Assembly: GCA_030696545.1 (NCBI GenBank)
Contig: JAUYSA010000450.1
Location: 1-6,958 of the forward strand
DNA from: Hyphomonadaceae bacterium
Lineage (GTDB): Bacteria > Pseudomonadota > Alphaproteobacteria > Caulobacterales > Hyphomonadaceae
Reading direction: 5' to 3'
Length of the DNA: 6,958 nt
The translations under genes and the position numbers were made by a program. Below, in pieces: positions 1 through 5,580 of this stretch. Below the pieces are notes generated by a model. It saw only the letters and a list, made by a program, of their open reading frames with translations. It searched no databases and was not told the DNA's origin. How positions within the stretch are numbered: position 1 is the first letter of the stretch; each line of letters opens with the position of its first letter.

Positions 1-193
1 GGAGGCCGAGGCCGACGAAAGTGGTGAGCGCAGCGGTGGCGTGCATGATGCCGGGGGACGCCTTGATGCTTTTCAGCAGCGCGCCGGCGAGCGAAGGGCG
101 CACGAGCGCGCTGGAAGCGGCGACGAGATAAACGCCGACGAACAGCGCGAGGCGGAGCGTGAGCGGATTCTGTACGGCGAGCAGGTCTGACAT
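1..193 (-). CDS. TPP-riboswitch-controlled small membrane protein (C-terminus outside window)
   Basis: The N-terminal 64 codons of a minus-strand gene are present, starting at the ATG at 193-191 and reading off the window start. The protein begins MSDLLAVQNP. It has a hydrophobic segment at about residues 13-28 and a second one beginning near residue 50, separated by a short basic stretch containing R33 and K41/K44, so it is an integral membrane protein. The start is fixed by the TPP riboswitch that ends 5 nt upstream and by AAGGGA (208-203) 9 nt before the ATG. The riboswitch implies repression when thiamine pyrophosphate is abundant, hence a role in thiamine or thiamine-precursor uptake or metabolism. 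I do not recognise the family: what is visible does not match ThiC, ThiM, TenA or ThiB, and PnuT cannot be confirmed from so short a piece. Gene reality is well supported; function is inferred only from the riboswitch. Confidence 0.8.
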   Translation of the reverse strand, partial: MSDLLAVQNPLTLRLALFVGVYLVAASSALVRPSLAGALLKSIKASPGIMHATAALTTFVGLGL

Positions 194-198
194 CGGTT

Positions 199-293
199 CC
201 CGTCCCTTGCGCCGGCATGACCCGGATCAGGTTCTAAGGGTGCTCGCTCGTGTCAGAGCAGATCTCAGCAGGCTTACGCCCGCGCCCCTCGGA
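199..293 (-). ncRNA. TPP riboswitch (THI element)
   Basis: Read on the minus strand, this leader carries the THI-box landmarks in order: GGGGCGC near the 5' end, CTGAGA (268-263), then ACCCTTAGAACC, CTGATCCGGGTCATG and CCGGCGCAAGGGA (ending at 203). The outer P1 helix can form between TCCG (293-290) and CGGG (202-199). It sits directly in front of the membrane-protein ATG at 193. The likely ribosome-binding sequence AAGGGA is the 3' end of the conserved aptamer itself, so TPP binding should hide it. This points to translational repression. I see no separate terminator hairpin with a U tract between aptamer and start codon. Confidence 0.96.
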
Positions 294-328
294 TACGCGC
301 AACATACGCTGTGAGCGCAGGCTGGCAA
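294..328 (-). promoter_or_regulatory. sigma70-like promoter for the TPP-switch transcript
   Basis: On the minus strand a -35-like TTGCCA (328-323, 5 of 6 to TTGACA) and a -10-like TATGTT (306-301, 4 of 6 to TATAAT) are 16 nt apart. The expected start point, about 7 nt downstream, falls at 294, immediately before the first base of riboswitch helix P1. That agreement supports the call, since the element has no independent start evidence. It lies in the 43-nt gap after the upstream gene, so the riboswitch gene has its own transcript. Confidence 0.6.
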
Positions 329-336
329 GGGTGGCG

Positions 337-885
337 TCAGCTCTCCGCAGGGGGCGGGGCGGGGAAGTTTTCCTCGATGATCGCCTTTGCTTCCAGCGGG
401 CGGTCGATGAAACGGATGGGGAAGGCGGCGGCTTCGCTGTCTTCGTCGCGGCGCAGGACGGCGAGATCCGGGCGGCTGCCGCCGGCCATGACGTCTCCGA
501 TCTCGGCAGCGGGCATTTCAGCGGTGATGACGCCGGCAGCGTCGAGCGCAATCAGGCGCTGGTCGGTGGCGGCGTAGTGGGCGGTTTCGGGCTGTCGTGG
601 CCGGGCGAGCTTGAACAGCTGGGCCACGGCCAGCACGGCTATGGCAAGCGCGAAGGCAAGGTAGATCGGCGCCAGCATCGCATCAGGGTTGATGGTGGGT
701 CGCGGTGCGATGGAGCCGAGAAAGACGAGCGTGAGCAGCGCGGCCACGATGGTTGAAGGCAGGAAGATGAAGATCGCCATCAGCCGCTGCCGCGCTAGAT
801 CGGCGCTCACCAGCTTGCTGGAGATGCTAGCGCTCCAGATGATGCGCTCGCCGGGATGAAGGTGGGGCGTCCAGATGCTGGTCAT
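337..885 (-). CDS. Two-helix membrane protein, bacterial PH-like (bPH) type
   Basis: The product is 182 aa, starting at the ATG at 885-883 with AAGG 9 nt upstream; the open frame continues further upstream but lacks comparable support there. A cytoplasmic start carries P11-G-E-R-I-I-W17, followed by two membrane segments at about residues 36-57 and 70-92. A soluble C-terminal part opens with Y104 and T107-D-Q-R-L. The order 'GE..[IL]W, two helices, [TS][DN]QRL' is typical of small bacterial membrane proteins with a PH-like fold (DUF304/bPH type). These are usually of unknown role, sometimes linked to the envelope. It lies 50 nt behind the LuxR-type regulator gene on the same strand and is probably cotranscribed. 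A related protein is encoded at 2659-3270. The family assignment is by motif layout only; no catalytic residues are seen. Confidence 0.75.
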   Translation of the reverse strand: MTSIWTPHLHPGERIIWSASISSKLVSADLARQRLMAIFIFLPSTIVAALLTLVFLGSIAPRPTINPDAMLAPIYLAFALAIAVLAVAQLFKLARPRQPETAHYAATDQRLIALDAAGVITAEMPAAEIGDVMAGGSRPDLAVLRRDEDSEAAAFPIRFIDRPLEAKAIIEENFPAPPPAES

Positions 886-935
886 GTGTTCATGCCTTAC
901 CCTGCTTCGCCGGACGATGCGAATGCGGCTGTGAA

Positions 936-1436
936 TCAGTTGCGGGCGGGCAGGAGGTCTTCGAGGAAGAAGGCGGCGAGGTCGGCACGGCCTGTGAGGC
1001 CGGACTTGCGGTAAAGCGAGCGCGCCTGTTCGCGCACCGTGCGTTCGCTGGTCTGGCGCATATCGGCGACTTCCTTGTGGGAGAGGCCCTTGAGCAGGAG
1101 CAGGCCGATATCTGACTCGGCTTCGGTGAGGGCCCATGCGGCGAACTTCGCTTTGATCGCGGAGCTGAGGCCGTTGACCAGCTGGCGGTTTTCATTGCGC
1201 CAGCGTTCGGCGTCTTCCCGCGCTACGGCGAGTTCGCGTTGGACGCTGGTCATGCGGCGCGAGAGCAGGATGGCGCCGGACGCAGCAGCAACAAGTACGG
1301 CTGTCTCGATGGCTAGATGCGCGAGGCCAGCGCCTTCATTCCTGTCGGTCCACAAGTCGGTTGCGATCAGGATGGCGATGACTGCAAAGAGAAATGCGGC
1401 CCCGGTTCGCCATTTTCCAGCTACGTCATCCGACAT
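936..1436 (-). CDS. Membrane-anchored LuxR-type HTH transcriptional regulator
   Basis: The product is 166 aa. The ATG at 1436-1434 is chosen over the longer open frame (up to 1574) because AAAGGGG (1448-1442) stands 5 nt before it, and because the extension would run across the divergent promoter region and into the neighbouring gene. Residues 12-29 and 40-59 are two hydrophobic helices. Residues 60-92 are a charged, heptad-like stretch likely to form a coiled coil. Residues 97-162 form a LuxR/GerE-type helix-turn-helix: W101-A-L-T-E-A-E, then G117-L-S-H-K-E-V-A, then T132-V-R as part of the recognition helix, and R140..L141-Y-R-K-S-G. No receiver, PAS or ligand-binding domain is present, so any signal must act through the membrane part or the linker. 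The gene diverges from the cytochrome b561 gene, a likely target, and precedes the PH-like gene. The DNA-binding assignment is strong; target and signal are inferred. Confidence 0.88.
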   Translation of the reverse strand: MSDDVAGKWRTGAAFLFAVIAILIATDLWTDRNEGAGLAHLAIETAVLVAAASGAILLSRRMTSVQRELAVAREDAERWRNENRQLVNGLSSAIKAKFAAWALTEAESDIGLLLLKGLSHKEVADMRQTSERTVREQARSLYRKSGLTGRADLAAFFLEDLLPARN

Positions 1437-1542
1437 ATGAGCCCCTTTGGACGCTTTCTCGCAATCTACATGTCGCCTGACGAATAGTAACCGCGTCGGC
1501 GTGACGCCAGCCTTTGCCCTGAACCAACCCAGGGAGAATGGC
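1437..1542. promoter_or_regulatory. Divergent promoter region with GCGTC/GACGC inverted repeat
   Basis: This 106-nt region separates the divergently transcribed LuxR-type regulator and cytochrome b561 genes, so both promoters should lie here. It contains GCGTC-5nt-GACGC at 1493-1507 and, overlapping it, GGCGT-G-ACGCC at 1498-1508. These are candidate operator half-sites, 36-50 nt before the cytochrome start codon. Ribosome-binding sequences flank the region on both sides. I could not identify a convincing -35/-10 pair in either direction. Confidence 0.4.
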
Positions 1543-2235
1543 ATGCGTGAACCGGCCCCGACTGATGCGAACAATTCCGAAGTGCAGATCGTGGCGGCTG
1601 AGCCTCGATCGGTGAAGGTGTGGGATCCGGTGGTGCGGATTGGCCACTGGTTGCTGGCGGGCGGATTCCTAACTGCTTATCTCACGGCCGAGGAGAACCA
1701 GCCGATCCATGTGCTGGCCGGCTATACGGTCGCAACCGTGGTCGTGCTGCGCATCCTGTGGGGCTTTGTCGGGGCGAAGCATGCGAGGTTTGCCAGCTTT
1801 GTGCGCGGGCCGGGGGCGGCGTTCGGGTATCTTGCCGGGCTGGCGTCCGGGAAGTCGAAGCGATCCATCGGGCATAACCCGGCGGGTGCAGCGATGACGG
1901 TGGCGCTGCTGATCTGCATCGGCGGCACGGCGATCTCCGGTATGGCGCTGCTGGCCGCAGAGGAGGGCGAGGGGCCGCTTGCCGTGTTCATTACGGCGGA
2001 GGGCGAGGGCGCCCGGGCGGTGGAAGGATCGGTCGAGGAGCGCGGTCTCGCGGAAGACGCGGAGACGGGTGAAGAGGGCGGCGAAGAGATGTTCGAAGAG
2101 GTCCACGAGTTGTTCGTCAACTTCACGCTGCTGTTGATCGGTCTGCATATCGTGGGCGTGATTGCATCCAGCCTTGCCCATCGCGAGAACCTCGTCCGTG
2201 CAATGATCACGGGCAGGAAGCGCGGCGGCGACTGA
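1543..2235 (+). CDS. Cytochrome b561 family protein (di-heme, COG3658 type)
   Basis: The product is 230 aa. The ATG at 1543 has AGGGAGA (1531-1537) 5 nt upstream; the open frame reaches 1447 but that part has no such support. It is an inner-membrane b-type cytochrome that moves electrons between quinol or a periplasmic partner and an acceptor. Four helices lie at about 34-48, 55-77, 115-138 and 189-211. Heme-ligand candidates are H35 (in RIGHW), H56 (PIHVLAGY), H188 (VHEL) and H202 (LHIVGV). The C-terminal signature HRENLVRAMITGRKR is characteristic of the family. Residues 140-189, between helices 3 and 4, carry 18 acidic and only 2 Arg residues. The electron partner is not encoded in the window. 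The gene diverges from the LuxR-type regulator and converges on rraB. The family call is firm; the physiological substrate is unknown. Confidence 0.92.
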   Translation: MREPAPTDANNSEVQIVAAEPRSVKVWDPVVRIGHWLLAGGFLTAYLTAEENQPIHVLAGYTVATVVVLRILWGFVGAKHARFASFVRGPGAAFGYLAGLASGKSKRSIGHNPAGAAMTVALLICIGGTAISGMALLAAEEGEGPLAVFITAEGEGARAVEGSVEERGLAEDAETGEEGGEEMFEEVHELFVNFTLLLIGLHIVGVIASSLAHRENLVRAMITGRKRGGD

Positions 2236-2251
2236 CATCAGCGCGGCAAGA

Positions 2252-2284
2252 CGGGAGCTGGCAGCGATGGCTTGCCGGCTCCCG
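2252..2284. terminator. Strong hairpin between convergent genes, probable bidirectional terminator
   Basis: A 12-bp stem forms between 2252-2263 and 2273-2284 (CGGGAGCTGGCA with TGCCGGCTCCCG, one T-G wobble) around a 9-nt loop. It sits in the 70-nt gap between the cytochrome b561 stop (2235) and the rraB stop (2306). No clear U tract follows in either direction, so it may act with Rho or as an mRNA 3'-end stabiliser. An alternative pairing, GGCAAG (2245-2250) with CTTGCC (2271-2276), competes with it. Confidence 0.6.
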
Positions 2285-2305
2285 GTCTATGATGAGGCGG
2301 TGTCT

Positions 2306-2650
2306 TCAGGCGCCTTCCACATTGCCGAAAGTGCCCCAGCCATCGGGTGTGCCCCCTATATCGGCGACGAGTTCGCCGAGGATTTTCTGGGTGCGGGCGA
2401 TGGCGTCGTATTCGGGGATCATGCGGATAGGGCAATAGACGGACCAGCGCTGATCTTCATCGTCCTGATAGAGCGAGGCGTTGAAGCCGGCATCTTCGAG
2501 CGCGACACGGCAGGCTTCAGCCATGGATCTGGAGCTGGCGTCGATGGCGAAGTCGATGACCATCGGGCGCGACATATCCGAGCCGCTGGCAGCCACGGCG
2601 CGCAAGGCGTCGCCGTCGGCGTCGTCTGGATAGCCGGGCGAGCTGTGCAT
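2306..2650 (-). CDS. rraB: RraB family ribonuclease E inhibitor
   Basis: The product is 114 aa, starting at the ATG at 2650-2648. The family binds RNase E and dampens mRNA and RNA decay in the cytoplasm. Visible family features are the D14-A-L-R..A-S-G-S-D start, the S27-R-P-M-V-I-D-F strand, a helix around 43-54 (M43-A-E-A-C), W69-S-V followed by R76-M-I-P-E-Y-D-A-I, and the C-terminal P102-D-G-W-G-T-F. The protein is acidic and a little shorter than the E. coli member. The ribosome-binding sequence is poor (GAAGTGAG), and the start lies only 8 nt after the stop of the upstream PH-like membrane gene. This suggests cotranscription and perhaps translational coupling. I am confident of the family; whether this member acts on RNase E is inferred from family knowledge. 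Confidence 0.92.
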   Translation of the reverse strand: MHSSPGYPDDADGDALRAVAASGSDMSRPMVIDFAIDASSRSMAEACRVALEDAGFNASLYQDDEDQRWSVYCPIRMIPEYDAIARTQKILGELVADIGGTPDGWGTFGNVEGA

Positions 2651-2658
2651 CGGCGCGC

Positions 2659-3270
2659 TCACTTCGTGCGATCGTCGATCGGCTGGTCGATTTTCAGTGT
2701 GGTCTTGATGAGCTGGGCCAGTTCGAGGGGGCGTTCGGCATTGAAGAGAATGAAGGGCGGGTAGGCGCGGATTCTTCCGGCGGGGCGGTTCAGCTTGATG
2801 TGGCCGCGCTCTTTCGTGCCGGTGACGATGATGGCGTGGGGCGCGACGTGGCGGCCATCCGCCCGGCCTTCTCCGCCCGGCGAGATTGTCCAGTTGGTTT
2901 CGGGACGGACAATATCGACAGAGAGCAGGCGCTGATTGCTGAGCATTGCGACCTGGCGCTTTGGCGTGGCGGAGCTTTGCCAGAAGAAGAGCGCGAAGCG
3001 GCCAACCAGGATGGCGACCAGAATCCACGCGAGCCAGTTGTTTGCCGGATTGGGGTTGTCGAGCATCCACCAGAGCACCAGCGAGAAGCCGATGATGATA
3101 AGGCCGAAGCGAAGCAGCAGGCCCCGGCTGAACATGTTGAAGGCGCGACCGCTGCCGCGCCCCTGCCAAAGTACATGTTCATTCTTGTTCATCTCGGCGC
3201 GCAGGCCCGTGATGAGCTGATCTACCGGGATTGTGCCCGGGGGGGCGTGCTCTAGTGTCGCGTCCGTCAA
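2659..3270 (-). CDS. Two-helix membrane protein, bacterial PH-like (bPH) type, TTG start
   Basis: The product is 203 aa, starting at the TTG at 3270-3268 because AGGAGA (3281-3276) is 5 nt upstream. The later ATG at residue 27 (3192-3190) has no good ribosome site. Residues 31-35 read E-H-V-L-W, hydrophobic helices lie at about 50-70 and 78-98, and S111-N-Q-R-L-L-S-V-D opens the soluble C-terminal part. That part includes P144-H-A-I-I-V-T-G and L159..P163-A-G-R-I. The layout matches the protein encoded at 337-885, so the two are probably related PH-like membrane proteins. It is the first gene of a pair with rraB, 8 nt apart, and diverges from the nitronate monooxygenase gene. Function unknown; membrane location and PH-like resemblance are the supportable parts. 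Confidence 0.8.
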   Translation of the reverse strand: MTDATLEHAPPGTIPVDQLITGLRAEMNKNEHVLWQGRGSGRAFNMFSRGLLLRFGLIIIGFSLVLWWMLDNPNPANNWLAWILVAILVGRFALFFWQSSATPKRQVAMLSNQRLLSVDIVRPETNWTISPGGEGRADGRHVAPHAIIVTGTKERGHIKLNRPAGRIRAYPPFILFNAERPLELAQLIKTTLKIDQPIDDRTK

Positions 3271-3275
3271 TTCAA

Positions 3276-3281
3276 TCTCCT
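3276..3281 (-). promoter_or_regulatory. Ribosome-binding site that selects a TTG start
   Basis: AGGAGA on the minus strand, 5 nt before the TTG at 3270, is a near-ideal Shine-Dalgarno. It decides the start of the PH-like membrane gene in favour of TTG over the ATG 26 codons further in. Confidence 0.8.
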
Positions 3282-3366
3282 GTCGCCGTGCGCGAGGTGT
3301 TGAACAATCACCCTATCGACAGCGCACGAGCGGAGCCACCTTTGGCTTGAACCGAAAGAGTTCGCC

Positions 3367-3372
3367 AGGAGG
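3367..3372 (+). promoter_or_regulatory. Perfect AGGAGG ribosome-binding site for a GTG start
   Basis: AGGAGG stands 6 nt before the GTG at 3379. It fixes that GTG as the nitronate monooxygenase start; the GTG at 3381 is out of frame. Confidence 0.85.
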
Positions 3373-3378
3373 TTTTCC

Positions 3379-4440
3379 GTGTGGCCGACCGATAGATTGC
3401 AGACACTATTCGGGATCGAGCATCCCGTGGTGCAGGCGCCGATGGCGGGGGCTTCTACTCCGGCGATGGCGGTCGCGGTCGCGAATGCGGGCGGGTTGGG
3501 GTCGCTGGGTTGCGCGATGATGAGCGCGGAGCAGTTGCGGGCGGCGGCAGCGGAGGTGGCGGCGGGGACGAATGGCGCGGTGAACTTCAACTTCTTCGTG
3601 CATGAGGAGCCGGATCTGGGGGGCCATGATCCGGCGGCCATGCGGGCGGCGCTCGCGCCGTTCTATGCGGCGTATGGACTGGGAGAGCCGGCGGCGCCGA
3701 AGGTCGGGGCGCCAGCATTTGATGATGCGATGCTGGAGGTGTTGCTGTCCTGCGCGCCGAAGGTGGCGAGTTTTCATTTCGGGCTGCCGTCGCAGCGCGC
3801 GGTGGATGAGCTGAAGCGGGCGGGGGTGAAGCTGATCGGGAATGCTACGAACGTGGCGGAGGCGCGGACGCTGGAAGCAGGCGGGATGGATGCAATCGTC
3901 GCGCAGGGCGCGGAGGCGGGCGGACATCGCGGCGCGTTCATCGGCCCGGCGCATGAGAACGACATGGGCACGATGGCGCTTGTGCCGCTGGTGGTGGATG
4001 CGGTGAAGATTCCGGTGATTGCAGCGGGCGGGATTTTTGATGGGCGCGGCGTGGCGGCGGCATTGATGCTGGGGGCGTCGGGCGCGCAGATTGGCTCGGT
4101 CTTTCTGCGGGCGGACGAGAGTTCGGCTCCGGCATTGCACAAGCAGGTGCTAGCGGACACGCCGGACAATGCGACGAAGCTGACCCGGCTGTTCACGGGG
4201 CGGCCCGCGCGGTCGATCCGCAACAGGCTGGTGCGGGAGTTGTCTGCGCACGAGGGGGACGCAGCGCCGTTCCCGACGCAGCGCGCAGCGATTGCGCCGC
4301 TGGCGAAGGCTGCGGCGACACGCGGCTCGGCGGATTTCATGCAGCTTTGGAGCGGGCAGGCTGGGCTGCGCGCGGAAGCGGCGCCAAGCGCGAGGATTTT
4401 TCGGCGGATATGCGATGAGGCGCTGGCGTTGCTGGCGTGA
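3379..4440 (+). CDS. Nitronate monooxygenase, class I (FMN-dependent)
   Basis: The product is 353 aa, the normal length, starting at GTG. The family oxidises alkyl nitronates such as propionate-3-nitronate to the carbonyl compound and nitrite, using FMN and oxygen in the cytoplasm; some members are loosely annotated 2-nitropropane dioxygenase. It is a TIM barrel with the class motifs in order: Q19-A-P-M-A-G, G38-G-L-G-S-L-G, N69-F-N-F-F, S131-F-H-F-G-L-P, and Q176-G-A-E-A-G-G-H-R-G with H183 the expected catalytic base. The FMN-phosphate loop is A216-G-G-I followed by G224-V-A-A-A-L..G232-A..G236. The gene is transcribed alone, diverging from the PH-like/rraB pair and ending 15 nt from the convergent gene at 4456. 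Detoxification of nitronates is the likely role. All expected motifs are intact. Confidence 0.94.
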   Translation: MWPTDRLQTLFGIEHPVVQAPMAGASTPAMAVAVANAGGLGSLGCAMMSAEQLRAAAAEVAAGTNGAVNFNFFVHEEPDLGGHDPAAMRAALAPFYAAYGLGEPAAPKVGAPAFDDAMLEVLLSCAPKVASFHFGLPSQRAVDELKRAGVKLIGNATNVAEARTLEAGGMDAIVAQGAEAGGHRGAFIGPAHENDMGTMALVPLVVDAVKIPVIAAGGIFDGRGVAAALMLGASGAQIGSVFLRADESSAPALHKQVLADTPDNATKLTRLFTGRPARSIRNRLVRELSAHEGDAAPFPTQRAAIAPLAKAAATRGSADFMQLWSGQAGLRAEAAPSARIFRRICDEALALLA

Positions 4441-4441
4441 A

Positions 4442-4454
4442 GCGTCGTTGACGC
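4442..4454. terminator. Short hairpin between convergent stops
   Basis: GCGTC-GTT-GACGC forms a perfect 5-bp stem with a 3-nt loop inside the 15-nt gap between the nitronate monooxygenase stop and the stop of the minus-strand gene at 4456. It is short and lacks a long U tract, so it is only a weak candidate for a shared terminator. Confidence 0.35.
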
Positions 4455-4455
4455 G

Positions 4456-5523
4456 TTACTCCGCAGGGCAGTTGGCCCAGTGGGCGGCGAGCGTGTCTTT
4501 CCAGACCTGTTCGCCGGCGGGGCCTTCTGCTGTGGCTGTGAGCTTCAGCAGAAAATTGTCGTAATTGGAATGATTGGGGCGGCCGAAGCGGGCTTCGATG
4601 ACGTGGCCGAATTTGGCGTCGGTGATGAGCTCGCCGCCGCGGTCGCCAATGGCCGGATCGGTGAAGGCGGGGCCGGAGATCTGGAAGTGGTGCTTCGCGC
4701 CGCTGTCTGACGTGTAGAGGAATTTCGCTTCGGCCTGACCGAGGATGCGGAGGACCGGCGGCGGGCCGTCTGGCCAGGCCATGGCGAGGCCGAAGGTGAA
4801 GCTCTTCGGCGCGCGGGGGCCGAGCAGGGCGAATTCCGCGAGATCGAAATCATACATGCGCCATGGGGCTGGCGGCGCATCCGGGGATTCGATGGGATCA
4901 GAGGCGGGGTCGCCAAAGCGGACGACGAGTTTGCGCGCAGGGTCGAGCGTGAGGAAGGCTTGCGGGAGTTGCGTGCTGTCTTTCTGCAGGCGGCCGCCGG
5001 TGAGGGTGACAGCTTCGCCGGTGGCGGGGTCGACCGTGGCGGTGACGTAGGCGGCGTCTGTGCAGGGGGCGACCATCTTGGCGACGTGGATCTGGTTCGG
5101 CGCGCGGATGTGGACGAGGATGCGCTCAGGCTCCGAGCCGTTCTGGTTGGAGCGGATGTAGGACAGTGTCGTACCGGGGGCGTGGACGGGCGGTGGGCCG
5201 GCTGGTGCGGCGAGCGCGGGCTTGTCTGACGGCAGGAGCGGCAGGGTGAAGCTGAGCAGCGCCATGGCGAGCAGGCAGCCGAGCGCGGTGAACAAGCGGA
5301 GGCGGAGCTGTTTGCGCAGGCCTTGTTCCTCTGCGCTCGCCGAGGCGCCGGCGGGGCCGGACCAGAAGGCGGTGTAGAATATGTTGGTGTACACCAGACG
5401 CGGTTTCGGCAGGTCTGGTTTGCGCAGCCGCTCGATCTTGTACGAGAGCGGTATTGCCATGATCCAGAAGGACAGGGCGGCGAGGCCAAGCAAGCCGAGA
5501 ATGATCGAGAGCACAGAGGCCAT
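4456..5523 (-). CDS. Unrecognised membrane-anchored protein with large periplasmic-type domain
   Basis: The product is 355 aa from the ATG at 5523-5521; the ribosome site before it is poor. Hydrophobic helices lie at about 3-27 and 75-98. Between them is a basic, probably cytoplasmic segment (K29..R34-K-P..K40-P-R, then R70-K-Q-L-R-L-R). After the second helix comes a Pro/Ala-rich linker (101-116). From about 117 to 355 there is a beta-rich soluble domain that by the positive-inside rule should be periplasmic. It holds only two cysteines, C154 and C352, which could form a disulfide. The end of the domain has Y321-D-N-F-L-L-K-L and W348-A-N-C-P. I do not recognise the family and assign no function. 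It follows the hotdog gene by 57 nt on the same strand and is probably in its operon. Confidence 0.75.
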   Translation of the reverse strand: MASVLSIILGLLGLAALSFWIMAIPLSYKIERLRKPDLPKPRLVYTNIFYTAFWSGPAGASASAEEQGLRKQLRLRLFTALGCLLAMALLSFTLPLLPSDKPALAAPAGPPPVHAPGTTLSYIRSNQNGSEPERILVHIRAPNQIHVAKMVAPCTDAAYVTATVDPATGEAVTLTGGRLQKDSTQLPQAFLTLDPARKLVVRFGDPASDPIESPDAPPAPWRMYDFDLAEFALLGPRAPKSFTFGLAMAWPDGPPPVLRILGQAEAKFLYTSDSGAKHHFQISGPAFTDPAIGDRGGELITDAKFGHVIEARFGRPNHSNYDNFLLKLTATAEGPAGEQVWKDTLAAHWANCPAE

Positions 5524-5580
5524 GCGCGATTTGGACTGGTTGGCGGGCGCGCGTCCAGTCCCTCGTTGAGGGGTGGCCTC
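5524..5580 (-). other. Intercistronic segment with two overlapping hairpins
   Basis: On the minus strand the 57 nt after the hotdog-gene stop can form CCCTC-AAC-GAGGG (5572-5560). They can also form GGACTGG paired with CCAGTCC (5561-5555 with 5539-5533, 15-nt loop). The two stems share bases 5560-5561, so only one can be fully formed at a time. The second ends 9 nt before the next start codon, which has no good ribosome site, so the structure may affect expression of the downstream gene. Confidence 0.45.

Larger units (their letters stand above)
3271..3378. promoter_or_regulatory. Divergent promoter region, PH-like/rraB pair and nitronate monooxygenase
   Basis: This 108-nt gap lies between two divergent genes and must hold both promoters. 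The two ribosome-binding sites at its edges are clear. Within it I see only weak -35-like hexamers such as TTGAAC (3300-3305), without a matching -10, and no convincing operator. Confidence 0.4.

Noticed and set aside
250..756. Long plus-strand open frame opposite the PH-like gene at 337-885
   Set aside because: It overlaps the riboswitch and the antisense of a better gene, its Gly/Arg/Asp-rich translation has no domain character, and no ribosome site precedes it.
1437..1574. N-terminal extension of the LuxR-type regulator to an upstream start
   Set aside because: The extension overlaps the cytochrome gene start and lacks a ribosome site, whereas the ATG at 1436 has AAAGGGG 5 nt upstream.
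1669..2238. Minus-strand open frame opposite cytochrome b561
   Set aside because: It is His/Arg/Gln-rich and antisense to a gene with clear family motifs; it is a product of GC-rich codon bias.
3406..4140. Minus-strand open frame of 244 codons opposite the nitronate monooxygenase
   Set aside because: It has extreme Arg/His content and no recognisable motif, while the plus strand carries all class I motifs in order.
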